A program made the translations under genes and the position numbers. Positions 1-8,229 of a DNA stretch of 64,000 bases are shown here, piece by piece (position 1 is the first letter of the stretch; every line of letters starts with the position of its first letter). The stretch lies in the NCBI RefSeq assembly GCF_018343625.1, contig NZ_JAGYPG010000001.1, positions 1,456,221 through 1,520,220 of the forward strand, in the 5' to 3' direction. This stretch comes from Lederbergia citri (GTDB lineage: Bacteria > Bacillota > Bacilli > Bacillales > Bacillaceae_C). The notes under the pieces were generated by a model that worked only from the letters and a program-made list of their open reading frames with translations, searched no databases and had not been told where the DNA came from.

Positions 1-391
1 ATGGGGTCAAAATACATTTCTACAAATTTTCGTAAGCGATTGGAAACAATATCATACGCTGACTTAAAATCATACTATTGTATCCTTTGTTCCAGATACT
101 GATTTACTTACGAAAGTCACTATTTATAATTTTCTTAACAAATATAATGAATAATCCCAGAAGCTTTTTACACTTGAGAATACCATTATAGACTCAACAG
201 ATTCACATTTGAATGTTGATACACTTGAAGCGAAAATAGATGGGATTTGTTTTTCTTGTTGCTAGACGACTGAAGAAAACAATTCAGAAATAAATAAAAT
301 AGACTTTGACATTGGAGAGACATCTGGAGTTTTGAATGCAATAACATCCCCCATTTTACAATATTTAACAAACCGAAACGAGGTGTATTTA
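1..391. other. Decayed or unrecognised sequence upstream of first ATP-grasp gene
   Basis: No convincing intact gene is seen. From about 155 to 391 one plus-strand frame reads as protein-like sequence broken by a stop near 274, then runs in frame into the YheC/YheD-like gene that starts at 392. It could be the decayed end of another gene. I could not assign a family. Confidence 0.4.
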
Positions 392-1165
392 ATGAACATT
401 GATCTAGGAAAATGGCAACAATATTTACTATTGAAGCAAAATCCCGTAACAGCAAATAGTATTCCAAAAACGAAAAAATACAGCATTGAAAATCTATTAG
501 ATCTCCTCAGTCGTTTTGATAATGTCTATGTTAAACACGATTCATCTGGACAAGGAAGAGGGGTTTTCAAAGCTTATGTAGAAAAAAATGGAAAATATTG
601 TTTTAGTGGCTTTTCAATCTCAGGAAAGCCAATCAAACAATGTGTTGATAGAATTAAGGATTTTCACAGAATCTTGCGCCCGTACGAGAAATTCGGGAGG
701 TTAGGGAAATATATTATTCAGGAAGGCATTCAAAGTGTTACTCGTAATGGACTGCCGTTTGGCATTCGGGTTCATGTACAAAAACATAAAGGAAAATGGC
801 TAGTTAGTGGGATGATTGCAAAGATTGGAACGCGAGCAACCATCCATAGTGGTATTCTTAATTTCTCAAGAGGTGCTAAAGTCATTTCGATTGATGAACT
901 TTTGTCAATACATTTAAAACTGGAAGATATTAAGAAGAAAAAAGTAATTGCTGATTTAGAGAAGCTTTCTATCTCGGCAGCTAAAATGATGGACTTACAT
1001 TCTCCTGACAAGGAGTACGGCATTGACTTTGGCATAAATCCAAAAGGAAAACCATTCTTATATGAAGTGAATAGAAATCCAGGAGTTGCAGCATTTGCGG
1101 AGATTGAAAATAAAGTTCTCTTGAAACGAATTATGAAAATTCGAAGATTAGAAAAGAAGGGCTGA
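392..1165 (+). CDS. YheC/YheD-family ATP-grasp protein (short form, 257 aa)
   Basis: A compact ATP-grasp protein of the YheC/YheD endospore-coat-associated family. Visible are the N-terminal LGKWQQ signature (residues 5-10), a glycine-rich nucleotide loop SSGQGRG (51-57), a central strand YIIQEGI (107-113), the GIRVHVQ segment (124-130) and the metal-binding end YGIDFG...YEVNRNPG (209-231). These are the elements expected of an ATP-dependent carboxylate-amine ligase; the substrate is unknown. The ATG at 392 is chosen because a GAGGTG-type ribosome site lies just upstream and paralogues start at the same residue; an in-frame TTG at 332 lacks a spaced site. A deleted Mur ligase remnant follows directly, and a very similar paralogue starts at 1913. 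Confidence 0.85.
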   Translation: MNIDLGKWQQYLLLKQNPVTANSIPKTKKYSIENLLDLLSRFDNVYVKHDSSGQGRGVFKAYVEKNGKYCFSGFSISGKPIKQCVDRIKDFHRILRPYEKFGRLGKYIIQEGIQSVTRNGLPFGIRVHVQKHKGKWLVSGMIAKIGTRATIHSGILNFSRGAKVISIDELLSIHLKLEDIKKKKVIADLEKLSISAAKMMDLHSPDKEYGIDFGINPKGKPFLYEVNRNPGVAAFAEIENKVLLKRIMKIRRLEKKG

Positions 1166-1202
1166 TTTGCAGAAAGGGACCATCACTTGTTAATTTAAAA
1201 TG

Positions 1203-1394
1203 CTCCATCAGAACTAAAAAAAAACCATGTCAGATATGACTGTTACAATAACGAATAATCGTGCAAGAATACTGGAAATTCATCGAGTATTACCGAGACC
1301 TTTTTTATATACCTGTCGTTACGATAACGGAGACGTGCGGTAAAACAACAATGAAATGATTGATTTTGCGAAGAGTTTAATTTTAACAAGATAG
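1203..1394 (+). pseudogene. Mur ligase remnant, internally deleted
   Basis: The DNA matches parts of the intact Mur ligase at 3286-4674. A segment reads YWKFIEYYRDLF, then the P-loop region TCGKTT (about 1270-1356), stops at 1357-1359, and is followed in another frame by MIDFAKSLILTR (1356-1394), which is the C-terminal end of the same family. About 340 residues between P-loop and C-terminus are missing. Upstream, the APS and SELK segments are also joined after a deletion. It cannot encode an active ligase. Confidence 0.8.
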
Positions 1395-1772
1395 TTCTAT
1401 TCAGCTTCTAAAGGCTATAGTTTGTCTATATAGACCTAACCCGATTTCATTTTCTTCAACGTATTTTGCAAGTAACCTTCTTTTTTTGAAATCCGAATGG
1501 AATAGTCGGTGTTTTGTCTATTAATTTACTTTCATTAGGATGGACTATAAGTTCATGTATTTTGGTTGCTAGTGGATACTACTTTAAAAATATGGCTCAA
1601 ATGTTCACCTCAAAAGTTCCAATTATCCATAATATGTTTGACCCGAAGATAGGTATAAACGATTCTTTCACTTCGTAATCCCAATTACGAAAGGAGAATC
1701 CGAGCCATTTGATCTCAGAAATATGATTAGTGAGTACAATTTGCTTTTGAAACTGTAAATAAAAGTCATGGA
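1395..1772. other. Intergenic stretch without recognisable gene
   Basis: About 380 bases between the Mur ligase remnant and the terminator. Short open stretches exist on both strands (for example around 1400-1510 on the minus strand), but none has a start, ribosome site or family I recognise. Probably further decayed coding sequence. Confidence 0.4.
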
Positions 1773-1803
1773 ACTCCCGGCACTCAATGCCGAGGGTTTT
1801 TTT
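1773..1803 (+). terminator. Rho-independent terminator
   Basis: CTCCCGGCA and TGCCGAGGG form a 9-bp stem with one mismatch around a short loop, followed by seven T. It isolates the next ATP-grasp gene from upstream transcription. Confidence 0.7.
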
Positions 1804-1912
1804 AACGTCAGTTTAAATTACCGTATTATCCAAGAAGAATTTTATCTGCGGAATATAATAAATTACGAACAAAGGAGGCAGCGACTTGACGGCCAGTAAA
1901 GAGGTGTATTTC

Positions 1913-2686
1913 ATGAGCAATAATCTAGGAAAATGGGAGCAAAAATTATTACTGTCACAAAATTCCATAACAGCTAATAGTATTCCGGAAACAATCAAAT
2001 ACAGCCCTGAAAACCTATTAGATTTTTTAAATCGTTATGATGATGTTTATATTAAACACAACAATTCCGGACAAGGAAGAGGAATTTTTAAAGTTTACAA
2101 GAGAAAAGACGGACGATATTGTTTTAACGGTTTTTCCTTTCAAGGTAAATCTATCAATACTTGTGTAGCAGCTATTGAAGATGTTCACCAAGTCTTGCAT
2201 CCATATAAGAATCTTGGGAGACTTGAAAACTATATTATTCAGGAAGGCATCCAAAGTTTTACTCTTAATGGACTGCCGTTGGGCATTCGGGTTCATGTTC
2301 AAAATCTTAAAGGAAAATGGCTAGTAGGCGGGATGTATGCAAAGATTGGGTCGCCAGCAACAATCGAGAGTGGCATTCTTAATTTCACTCGAGGTGCTGA
2401 AGTCATATCAATGGATGAATTGTTGTCAGAACATTTGAAAATGAATGATGCAAGGAAGACGGAAGTGATAAAAAATTTACAAAAAGTTGCAATCTCAGCA
2501 GCTATAGTGATAGCACGACAGTTCCCTAATAGGGAATATGGCATTGACTTTGGATTGGATCCCAAAGGAAAACCCGTGTTATATGAAGTGAATACAACTC
2601 CGGGAATCAACGGATTTGCCCTAATTGAAAATAAAGCACCATGGAAACGAATTATTGAAATTCGGAAATTACAAAAAAAGACATGA
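1913..2686 (+). CDS. YheC/YheD-family ATP-grasp protein (short form, 257 aa)
   Basis: Close paralogue of the gene at 392-1165 and identical in length. The order is LGKWEQ at the N-terminus, NSGQGRG nucleotide loop at about 51-57, YIIQEGI, GIRVHVQ, and the C-terminal YGIDFG...YEVNTTPG metal-site region at about 209-231. Function: predicted ATP-dependent ligase of the spore-coat-associated family, substrate unknown. Two starts are possible. ATG at 1913 has the GAGGTG site conserved in the paralogues; TTG at 1886 has a better AAAGGAGG site seven bases upstream and would add nine residues. I prefer 1913 because the conserved protein begins there. Confidence 0.85.
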   Translation: MSNNLGKWEQKLLLSQNSITANSIPETIKYSPENLLDFLNRYDDVYIKHNNSGQGRGIFKVYKRKDGRYCFNGFSFQGKSINTCVAAIEDVHQVLHPYKNLGRLENYIIQEGIQSFTLNGLPLGIRVHVQNLKGKWLVGGMYAKIGSPATIESGILNFTRGAEVISMDELLSEHLKMNDARKTEVIKNLQKVAISAAIVIARQFPNREYGIDFGLDPKGKPVLYEVNTTPGINGFALIENKAPWKRIIEIRKLQKKT

Positions 2687-3017
2687 ATGTTTTGTAACGG
2701 TTTAGTAAAGTCTCTACTTGTTAGACAAATGGAGATTTCTTCAAAGTAAATTAATAGTAGTTCAGCGCACTGAAAAGTAAGAAAAGCAATTATTATAATC
2801 CGAGATTTGCCTAAGCAATGTATGTCTATAAGCCTATGTATAGAATAAACCTTTTAGAGAGGACACGGAGATTATGCGTTGGGCTCAGCAACTATGCTGA
2901 GAGTTTTTATCAATCCTTATCAACTCTATTTGCCAAGTAATCCAAGAAATTTTTCCTTAAGCGAATAGCTTATTATACGATAGCGTTTGATAACTTACAC
3001 TAAAAAGAGGTGTTTTC
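2687..3017. other. Intergenic region with one terminator-like hairpin
   Basis: Holds a hairpin at 2884-2908 (CTCAGCA / TGCTGAG then AGTTTTT), a plausible terminator for the upstream gene. No gene is recognised in the remainder. Confidence 0.5.
2884..2908 (+). terminator. Rho-independent terminator
   Basis: Perfect 7-bp stem CTCAGCA / TGCTGAG with a 4-base loop followed by AGTTTTT. Confidence 0.6.
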
Positions 3018-3242
3018 TTGAGCTCTTCACTTGGAAAATGGGAACAAAGCAAACTACTATCACAACATCCTCTTACCGCAAATAAAATTCCCGAAACATG
3101 TATCGAAGTGAACACAACACCAGGCATAGGTACTTTCGCAGGCATTGCAAATAATACTATTTGGAGAAGAATTGTGGAAATCGCAAAATGCAGAATGAAA
3201 GCAATGTGTAATAAAATAATTCCTCAATACCCATACAGTTGA
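3018..3242 (+). pseudogene. Internally deleted YheC/YheD ATP-grasp gene
   Basis: The 74-residue frame joins the family N-terminus (LGKWEQSKLLSQHPLTANKI) directly to the family C-terminus (EVNTTPGIGTFAGI and the RRIVEI tail). About 185-200 central residues are lost, including the glycine-rich nucleotide loop and the core strands. The reading frame, the TTG start and the AGAGGTG ribosome site are intact, so a short peptide could still be made, but it cannot be an ATP-grasp enzyme. It lies just upstream of the intact Mur ligase and was probably a full paralogue of the genes at 392 and 1913. Confidence 0.85.
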
Positions 3243-3285
3243 AGACAGGTTCTCATAGTTTATTTTGAGGAGAGGAGGATTTTGT

Positions 3286-4674
3286 TTGCAATCTCTACTA
3301 GTTAAAGATATTCGAAGATTACTTGAAGGTGAATTAATAAGCGGAACAGAGGACTGGAGGGTAAGGGATGCTATATATTATAACCGCCACGATCTAACTA
3401 GGCGGCATACACTTATGTTTCTTAATAGAAACGATCATGTGAATTGGGATGAAATAAATAGTAAAGCTCCATCCTTAGTTATTTCTGACAAGAGCACTTC
3501 GGAATTAAAAAATGCGTTGCCAGGGACAACTGTAATAAGAGTTAGAAGTCTTATCCAATCATACTGGAAATTTCTTGATTATTACCGTAACCTTTTTAAT
3601 CTGCCTGTTATCACCATTACGGGGACATGTGGTAAAACAACAACGAAAGACATGATAAAACATATTTTAAGTAAAAAACTAAATGTCCAGGCATCCGAAA
3701 GCAGTAAAAATGAACCTCGTCGTTCACTCCCGTATTTAATGGGTATCAATAATAATACAGATGCGGCAGTTTTTGAACATGGACTTGGAAATTCCGGAAA
3801 TATAAAACATCAATGTATGATTTACCAACCAACTATTGGAATCATTACAACCATTGGAGTTCACCATTTAGATGGAACCAAAAATTTAGATGGTTATATT
3901 AGAGCGAAAGCAGAAATTGTAGAAGGTGTCAGAAAGGGCGGTACATTAATATTAAACGCCGATGATGAAAACATCAAAAAAATATCATTGCAATCCTTTC
4001 ATGGTAAAATACTTTATTTTGGGTGCAGTGCAAAATCGGAATTTCGTGCATCCAGCATTAAATTTGGACATAATGGAATGAATTTTATTCTTCATCACTC
4101 TAACAAATCTTATGAAGCTTTTGTGCCTGGGTACGGAGAACATCAAGTATATAATGCTCTTGCAGCACTCGCTGCCACAACTGAGGTTGGGATGAATCTT
4201 GAAGAAGCAATCCCACGTTTAGCATCGTTTAAAAATATGGCAAGACACCTAGAGTTCTCAAAAGGAATTGGTGGATGTACTATTATTGATGATACTTGGA
4301 CAATTAATCCCACTTCTGTTGAGGCAGCCTTAAACGTTCTTGACGAAATTGGTAAAGGTAAAAATGTTATTGTACTCTTAGGTGATATTAATAGATTAGG
4401 AAATTATGAAAAAAAATATCACCGTGAAATTGGAAGTAATATAGCAAAAAGAAATGTTCACACTCTAATTACAATTGGGAAAAAGGCCGAAGAAATTGCT
4501 AAGCAAGCCATTCGAGATAACACTAAAGCGAATGTCCATATATTTAATGATATTAGAGGCGTTTCAGAAGTAGTAATCCCCTTGCTAAATCGTAATGCTG
4601 TCGTCCTTATTAAAGGCCCCATGTCGAGCAGATCAATGATTGATTTTGCGAATAGTATTAAAGGTAATAATTAA
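3286..4674 (+). CDS. Mur ligase family protein (MurF-like, 462 aa)
   Basis: An ATP-dependent amide ligase of the Mur family. The N-terminal MurF-like recognition domain spans about 1-105, the P-loop TGTCGKTTTKD lies at about 112-122, the central ATPase follows, and the C-terminal domain carries LLGDINRLGNYE and a final GPMSSRSMIDFA motif. In the central domain the usual NIGxAHLE signature reads TIGVHHLDG, so the normal glutamate is aspartate, and the usual serine-rich segment near FEHGLGNSG is altered. Substrate specificity therefore probably differs from cell-wall MurF. Start TTG 3286 is chosen because AGGAGG ends seven bases upstream; an earlier in-frame TTG at 3265 overlaps that site. Its neighbours are ATP-grasp genes, as for the second Mur ligase in the window. 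Confidence 0.85.
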   Translation: MQSLLVKDIRRLLEGELISGTEDWRVRDAIYYNRHDLTRRHTLMFLNRNDHVNWDEINSKAPSLVISDKSTSELKNALPGTTVIRVRSLIQSYWKFLDYYRNLFNLPVITITGTCGKTTTKDMIKHILSKKLNVQASESSKNEPRRSLPYLMGINNNTDAAVFEHGLGNSGNIKHQCMIYQPTIGIITTIGVHHLDGTKNLDGYIRAKAEIVEGVRKGGTLILNADDENIKKISLQSFHGKILYFGCSAKSEFRASSIKFGHNGMNFILHHSNKSYEAFVPGYGEHQVYNALAALAATTEVGMNLEEAIPRLASFKNMARHLEFSKGIGGCTIIDDTWTINPTSVEAALNVLDEIGKGKNVIVLLGDINRLGNYEKKYHREIGSNIAKRNVHTLITIGKKAEEIAKQAIRDNTKANVHIFNDIRGVSEVVIPLLNRNAVVLIKGPMSSRSMIDFANSIKGNN

Positions 4675-4676
4675 TT

Positions 4677-4725
4677 AAAGAAGCATTTGTTGTTCGTTTA
4701 CAACAACAAATGCTTCTTTGTTTGG
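4677..4725. terminator. Strong rho-independent terminator
   Basis: A 17-bp perfect inverted repeat (4677-4693 and 4703-4719) follows the Mur ligase stop and is followed by a T-rich run. It could also end transcription of the convergent NlpC/P60 gene. Confidence 0.85.
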
Positions 4726-4796
4726 TTGGCTCTATTAGTGATATACATCTCCGCTACAATCACCGTATAGGTAGTCAACCATTTTCTTTATCAAAA

Positions 4797-6302
4797 TTAA
4801 AGCGCACGACGTGCTGTTACGTAATTTTTAACAGACCATGTAGAACTTAAACTATCTTTTACAACTTGTCCATTCGTTGATAACATAATATATTGGTTGC
4901 TACCAATATAAATTCCAGATTGAGTTATTTTGGTACCCTTATTATTTGTTGAGAAGTAAATAAGGTCTCCCTTTTGTAGATTAGATTTTAAGACTTTTTT
5001 ACCTTCTAGCGCTTGTTGAGCAGTCATTTTACTTTTTAAATCAATACCGTGTTGTTTAAATACATAGTACGTAAAACCGCCACCAGTAAATGTAAGATTG
5101 CTTTCGTTGTAAGTATAGCCAAATTTAGCTTTTCCCATAAGATTGGAAGCAAAATTTACAATTGCATCTGCTTTTGTTGTATTTTCATTTGCTTTTGGAG
5201 TATTTTGATCAGCTTTTGGTGTACTTTCATTTACTTTTGGTGTACTCTCATTTGCTTTTGGAGTACTTTCATTCGATTTTGGCGTACCTTGATCTGCTTT
5301 TGAAGTACTTTCATTTACTTTTGGCGTACTCTCACTGGCTTTTGGAGTACTTACATTTGTTGTTATATCTTTTACTGCTTTTTCGGTGAACACGCGTTTT
5401 GCAGTAATATAATTCTGCTTATAGTAATCTACAAATAACACTCTCGTTTGAATCTTGGAAGAGCTTGGAATAATAATTCTATGATCACCTGCGTAAATCG
5501 CAACCATACTTGGATTATTGGATCCAAAGAAAATTAAATCGCCTTTCTTTAGATTTGCTTTAGATACGGTCGTTCCTTTATTCATTAGTTGTTTAATGTC
5601 TGTTGTTCCAAGATTTACACCATTATTCTTATATACATAGTTTACAAACCCTGGACCATTAAATTTCATGGACTGCTCATTGTTCGTACTGCTCATCGTT
5701 ACTTTATTCATTAAACCATAAGCTTGTGAGACAATATTATCTCCTTTAGTTGCTGGATTGGCTGGTAATAAGCTAGGCAATACTCTTCTAGCTGTAAGAT
5801 AACTCTCTGTATAATATGGCTTACTGTTCATATCTGAGATGACAATGTTTTGTTTTGAATCCGCCATATGAATAATTTTATTATCGCCTATATACATACC
5901 TACATGATCTGGTAAAGTACCTGTCTTCTTATTACTTCTAAATAAAACAAGATCTCCTTTTTGCAATTCGCTTCTTGGAACGTAATAACCTTGTTCCATC
6001 ATATAATCTTCATTATATGTAGCAAGGTCTACACCATTTTGTTTAAACACATAATCTATGAATGTTGCGCATGAGAATTTATAAGGGTAAGTAGATTTAT
6101 ATTCTTTCGTACTGTAAGTAGCTTTTCCTATTAAACTTTTTGCTGTCTTAATTAATTGATCTGCTTTTGCATTAACTGCCACTTGATTATTATAAGGGTT
6201 TAAAGTAGCAGCTGAAACTGTAGTTGGCTGAATTGTAGGTACAGCCATTGTACTGAGTCCTAATGTTAGTGTTAGAGTAGTTGAAATTAATACCTTTTTC
6301 AT
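4797..6302 (-). CDS. Secreted protein with three NlpC/P60-type domains, one apparently catalytic
   Basis: A 501-residue exported protein with a signal peptide at about 1-31. Domain 1 (about 45-175) has the C40 peptidase triad candidates: Cys in FSCATF (78), His in DHVGMYIG (133) and His in IIHMAD (145). It would cleave peptidoglycan stem peptides outside the cell. Domain 2 (about 185-315) and domain 3 (about 380-501) keep the fold signatures (GDLIFF, YITAKR), but the catalytic Cys is glycine (KFNGPGF and TFTGGGF) and the first His is lost, so they are probably binding domains. A low-complexity linker of about nine heptads (ESTPKAN-like) separates domains 2 and 3. The ATG at 6302 follows an AGGAGG site. 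The role could be spore germination, cell separation or envelope turnover. Confidence 0.85.
   Translation of the reverse strand: MKKVLISTTLTLTLGLSTMAVPTIQPTTVSAATLNPYNNQVAVNAKADQLIKTAKSLIGKATYSTKEYKSTYPYKFSCATFIDYVFKQNGVDLATYNEDYMMEQGYYVPRSELQKGDLVLFRSNKKTGTLPDHVGMYIGDNKIIHMADSKQNIVISDMNSKPYYTESYLTARRVLPSLLPANPATKGDNIVSQAYGLMNKVTMSSTNNEQSMKFNGPGFVNYVYKNNGVNLGTTDIKQLMNKGTTVSKANLKKGDLIFFGSNNPSMVAIYAGDHRIIIPSSSKIQTRVLFVDYYKQNYITAKRVFTEKAVKDITTNVSTPKASESTPKVNESTSKADQGTPKSNESTPKANESTPKVNESTPKADQNTPKANENTTKADAIVNFASNLMGKAKFGYTYNESNLTFTGGGFTYYVFKQHGIDLKSKMTAQQALEGKKVLKSNLQKGDLIYFSTNNKGTKITQSGIYIGSNQYIMLSTNGQVVKDSLSSTWSVKNYVTARRAL
5165..5355. repeat. 21-bp tandem repeats encoding heptad linker
   Basis: About nine imperfect tandem 21-base units within the NlpC/P60 gene encode the ESTPKAN/ADQ-type heptads of the interdomain linker. 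Such repeats can change copy number by slippage. Confidence 0.75.
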
Positions 6303-6750
6303 AGGTAACCTCCTGATGTTTTCTTTTTATCTCTTGCAAAATGAATTCTATCATAATGAACGATTACAACTAGTGGGAAAACCTTCCAACCTTATGTGTG
6401 ATAAGGCCTCAGCCCTTGTACCTATTGGTTTTTCTACTCATTTTTACAGTTTAGTAACAGCTGTCATCAAAAATTAATACTAGATAGACAATATGTGTCA
6501 AAAACTTGACACTACTGAGTTTAATCTCATTTTTATATGTACCTAAAATATATTGTTATTTATGGAATGAAAAAAAATGGGGATTGAACTTTTGTTTCTT
6601 GGAGGTAACGTGGAATATAGTTTAATTGGTGAATATAGCCTTAAGCGCATCAGTCAAAAATTAGAGAAGGTATTTATTGGCTGAGGAACGGCAGAAGCTT
6701 GTCCAGAATTTAAAAATGTGGAAATCCCAAATGAAAAATACATGTATTAA
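6303..6750. other. Long leader of the NlpC/P60 gene and decayed sequence
   Basis: From 6303 to about 6515 the minus strand contains the putative promoter and a leader of roughly 165 bases with a CCTTAT/ATAAGG hairpin (about 6390-6406). From about 6530 to 6750 the plus strand shows a broken protein-like frame ending EIPNEKYMY, resembling the end of a GyrI-like or AraC-type effector-binding domain. That match is weak. Confidence 0.35.
6474..6512 (-). promoter_or_regulatory. Putative promoter with operator-like palindrome for the NlpC/P60 gene
   Basis: On the minus strand a perfect TTGACA -35 hexamer lies 16 bases from a poor -10 (TATTAA). The -35 sits inside the perfect palindrome GTGTCAA-4-TTGACAC (6495-6512), which looks like a repressor operator. 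The regulator is unknown. Confidence 0.4.
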
Positions 6751-6790
6751 TAAACAAAACCGGCTCCCTAATGGACAGCCGGTTTTGCTT
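6751..6790 (-). terminator. Terminator of gerE
   Basis: AAAACCGGCT and AGCCGGTTTT (6757-6766 and 6777-6786) form a perfect 10-bp stem immediately after the gerE stop, with T-rich sequence on the minus strand. Confidence 0.8.
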
Positions 6791-7015
6791 TTATAACTTT
6801 AGTTCTCCCATGCGCAAGAGTTCCACGACAGCTTGGGATCGGCCCTTTACTCCGAGCTTTTGCATGGCGTTGGATATATGGTTTCGAACCGTTTTTTCAC
6901 TGATAAATAGTTCTTTTGCTATTTCTTTAGTTGTTTTATCTTGAACTAACAGTTCGAAGACTTCTCTTTCTCTCTTTGTCAGCAGCGGTTTGTGTGTGAA
7001 TTCATTCTCCTTCAA
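6791..7015 (-). CDS. gerE: GerE, late spore-coat transcription regulator
   Basis: A 74-residue LuxR-type helix-turn-helix protein, the same length as B. subtilis GerE. The DNA-binding region is nearly the whole protein: [14 protein letters not shown], then [19 protein letters not shown] with the recognition helix, then [15 protein letters not shown]. In Bacillus GerE acts in the mother cell together with sigma-K to switch late coat genes on or off. The start is TTG at 7015 with GGAGG about ten bases upstream, giving the expected MKENEF N-terminus. A sigma-K-type promoter is visible upstream. Spore-coat genes regulated by GerE might include the ATP-grasp clusters in this window, but that is inference. 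Confidence 0.95.
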   Translation of the reverse strand: MKENEFTHKPLLTKREREVFELLVQDKTTKEIAKELFISEKTVRNHISNAMQKLGVKGRSQAVVELLRMGELKL

Positions 7016-7082
7016 CTATTGTAACCCTCCTTGCCTTCGCCAGCTTTAAACCGCGGGGATGGGTATTTTTTGATTGTCACCA

Positions 7083-7111
7083 TATCATATGTGAAGGAAA
7101 TATTGTGAGTG
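7083..7111 (-). promoter_or_regulatory. Putative sigma-K promoter of gerE
   Basis: On the minus strand CATATGATA matches the sigma-K -10 consensus CATAnnnTA, and an AC dinucleotide lies 17 bases upstream as in sigma-K -35 elements. gerE of B. subtilis is transcribed by sigma-K. Confidence 0.65.
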
Positions 7112-7419
7112 ACATCATGAAGGCAAGAAATAGCGAAATAGGCGAAAAAAGCACCCATTTTTTTTACTTATATCAGTTTGGAACTACTTGTCGCATCATT
7201 GCCGATAGCTGTCTTACATGCTCTTCATAAATATCGCCTACTTCATATAATGCAAATGTCTAAAAGATGTGCAATCTTTTATATTTAGAATAATTTTTTC
7301 AATAGTTTTTTAAAAATCTACTGTTGATTTTGTCACTGAATTGATTGGAGCAGAAACTGCAAGATTCCTTGTAAATAAAGCACAGGTACATGCAGGAAAA
7401 CCTTTGGCTTAAACAAATA
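7112..7419. other. Intergenic region with a stray coding fragment
   Basis: On the plus strand 7314-7412 reads an uninterrupted 32-residue frame ending in a stop (VDFVTELIGAETARFLVNKA region). It looks like the C-terminus of a protein but has no start or upstream body. On the minus strand near 7190-7260 another short protein-like frame (EEHVRQLSAMMRQ) is seen. Both are probably gene remnants of unknown family. Confidence 0.35.
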
Positions 7420-7455
7420 AACAGGGATTACCCTATAAAAGGATAATCCCTGCAT
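7420..7455 (-). terminator. Terminator of the sdh operon
   Basis: CAGGGATTA and TAATCCCTG form a 9-bp perfect stem just after the sdhB stop, followed by T-rich sequence on the minus strand. Confidence 0.75.
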
Positions 7456-7458
7456 TAA

Positions 7459-8229
7459 TTAATCTACCATATGGTCGCTTCCGAAGAAGTTTTTGAACAT
7501 TTGAATGTTAGTAGCACGGTTCATAGCTGCAATCGATGTAGTCAAAGGAATCCCTTTTGGACATACTTCAACACAGTTTTGTGAGTTTCCACATTGTGAA
7601 ATTCCGCCTTCGTCCATTAATGCCTCTAAACGCTCATCCTTGTTCATTGCACCAGTTGGATGTGCATTATATAAACGAACGAGTGAAAGGAATGCTGGTC
7701 CAATAAAGTCAGTTTTGCTATTAACATTTGGACATGCCTCCAAGCAGACACCACAAGTCATGCATTTAGATAATTCATATGCCCACTGACGTCTACGTTC
7801 TGGCATACGTGGTCCAGGACCAAGATCATATGTTCCATCAATCGGAATCCACGCTTTAATTTTCTTTAATGAATCAAACATCCTGCTTCTGTCAATAACA
7901 AGGTCACGTACTACCGGGAATGTGCTCATAGGTGCTAATCTAATTGGTTGTTCAAGCTTATCGACAAGCGCGGTACATGATTGTCGGGGCTGTCCATTAA
8001 TCACCATAGAACAGGCTCCACACACCTCTTCCAAACAGTTCATATCCCAAGCAACAGGAGTTGTTTTATTGCCTTCAGCATTAACCGGATTTCGACGTAT
8101 CTCCATTAATGCTGAAATTACATTCATGTTTGGACGATAATCCAACACAAACTTTTCCTCGTAAGGTTGTGATTCAGGATTATCTTGACGAGTTATGATA
8201 AAGGTGACCTTTTTATTTTCACTCATCAT
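7459..8229 (-). CDS. sdhB: Succinate dehydrogenase iron-sulfur subunit
   Basis: The iron-sulfur subunit of complex II, passing electrons from SdhA flavin to the SdhC cytochrome b on the inner face of the membrane. The N-terminal 2Fe-2S ferredoxin domain shows CLEEVCGACSM with a later Cys at QSC. The C-terminal part carries CMTCGVCLEACP and CGNSQNCVEVCPKG for the 4Fe-4S and 3Fe-4S clusters. Length 256 is normal for Bacillus. The start is either ATG 8229, which overlaps the sdhA stop as TAATG, or the next codon ATG 8226. The overlap implies translational coupling. It is the last gene of sdhC-sdhA-sdhB. Confidence 0.97.
   Translation of the reverse strand: MMSENKKVTFIITRQDNPESQPYEEKFVLDYRPNMNVISALMEIRRNPVNAEGNKTTPVAWDMNCLEEVCGACSMVINGQPRQSCTALVDKLEQPIRLAPMSTFPVVRDLVIDRSRMFDSLKKIKAWIPIDGTYDLGPGPRMPERRRQWAYELSKCMTCGVCLEACPNVNSKTDFIGPAFLSLVRLYNAHPTGAMNKDERLEALMDEGGISQCGNSQNCVEVCPKGIPLTTSIAAMNRATNIQMFKNFFGSDHMVD

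Noticed and set aside
5049..5389. Leucine/phenylalanine-rich plus-strand frames
   Set aside because: Antisense shadows of the heptad repeats in the NlpC/P60 gene.
6303..6470. c-di-AMP (ydaO) riboswitch before the cell-wall hydrolase gene
   Set aside because: I looked for the conserved blocks on the minus strand and did not find them; only a simple hairpin and palindrome can be supported.
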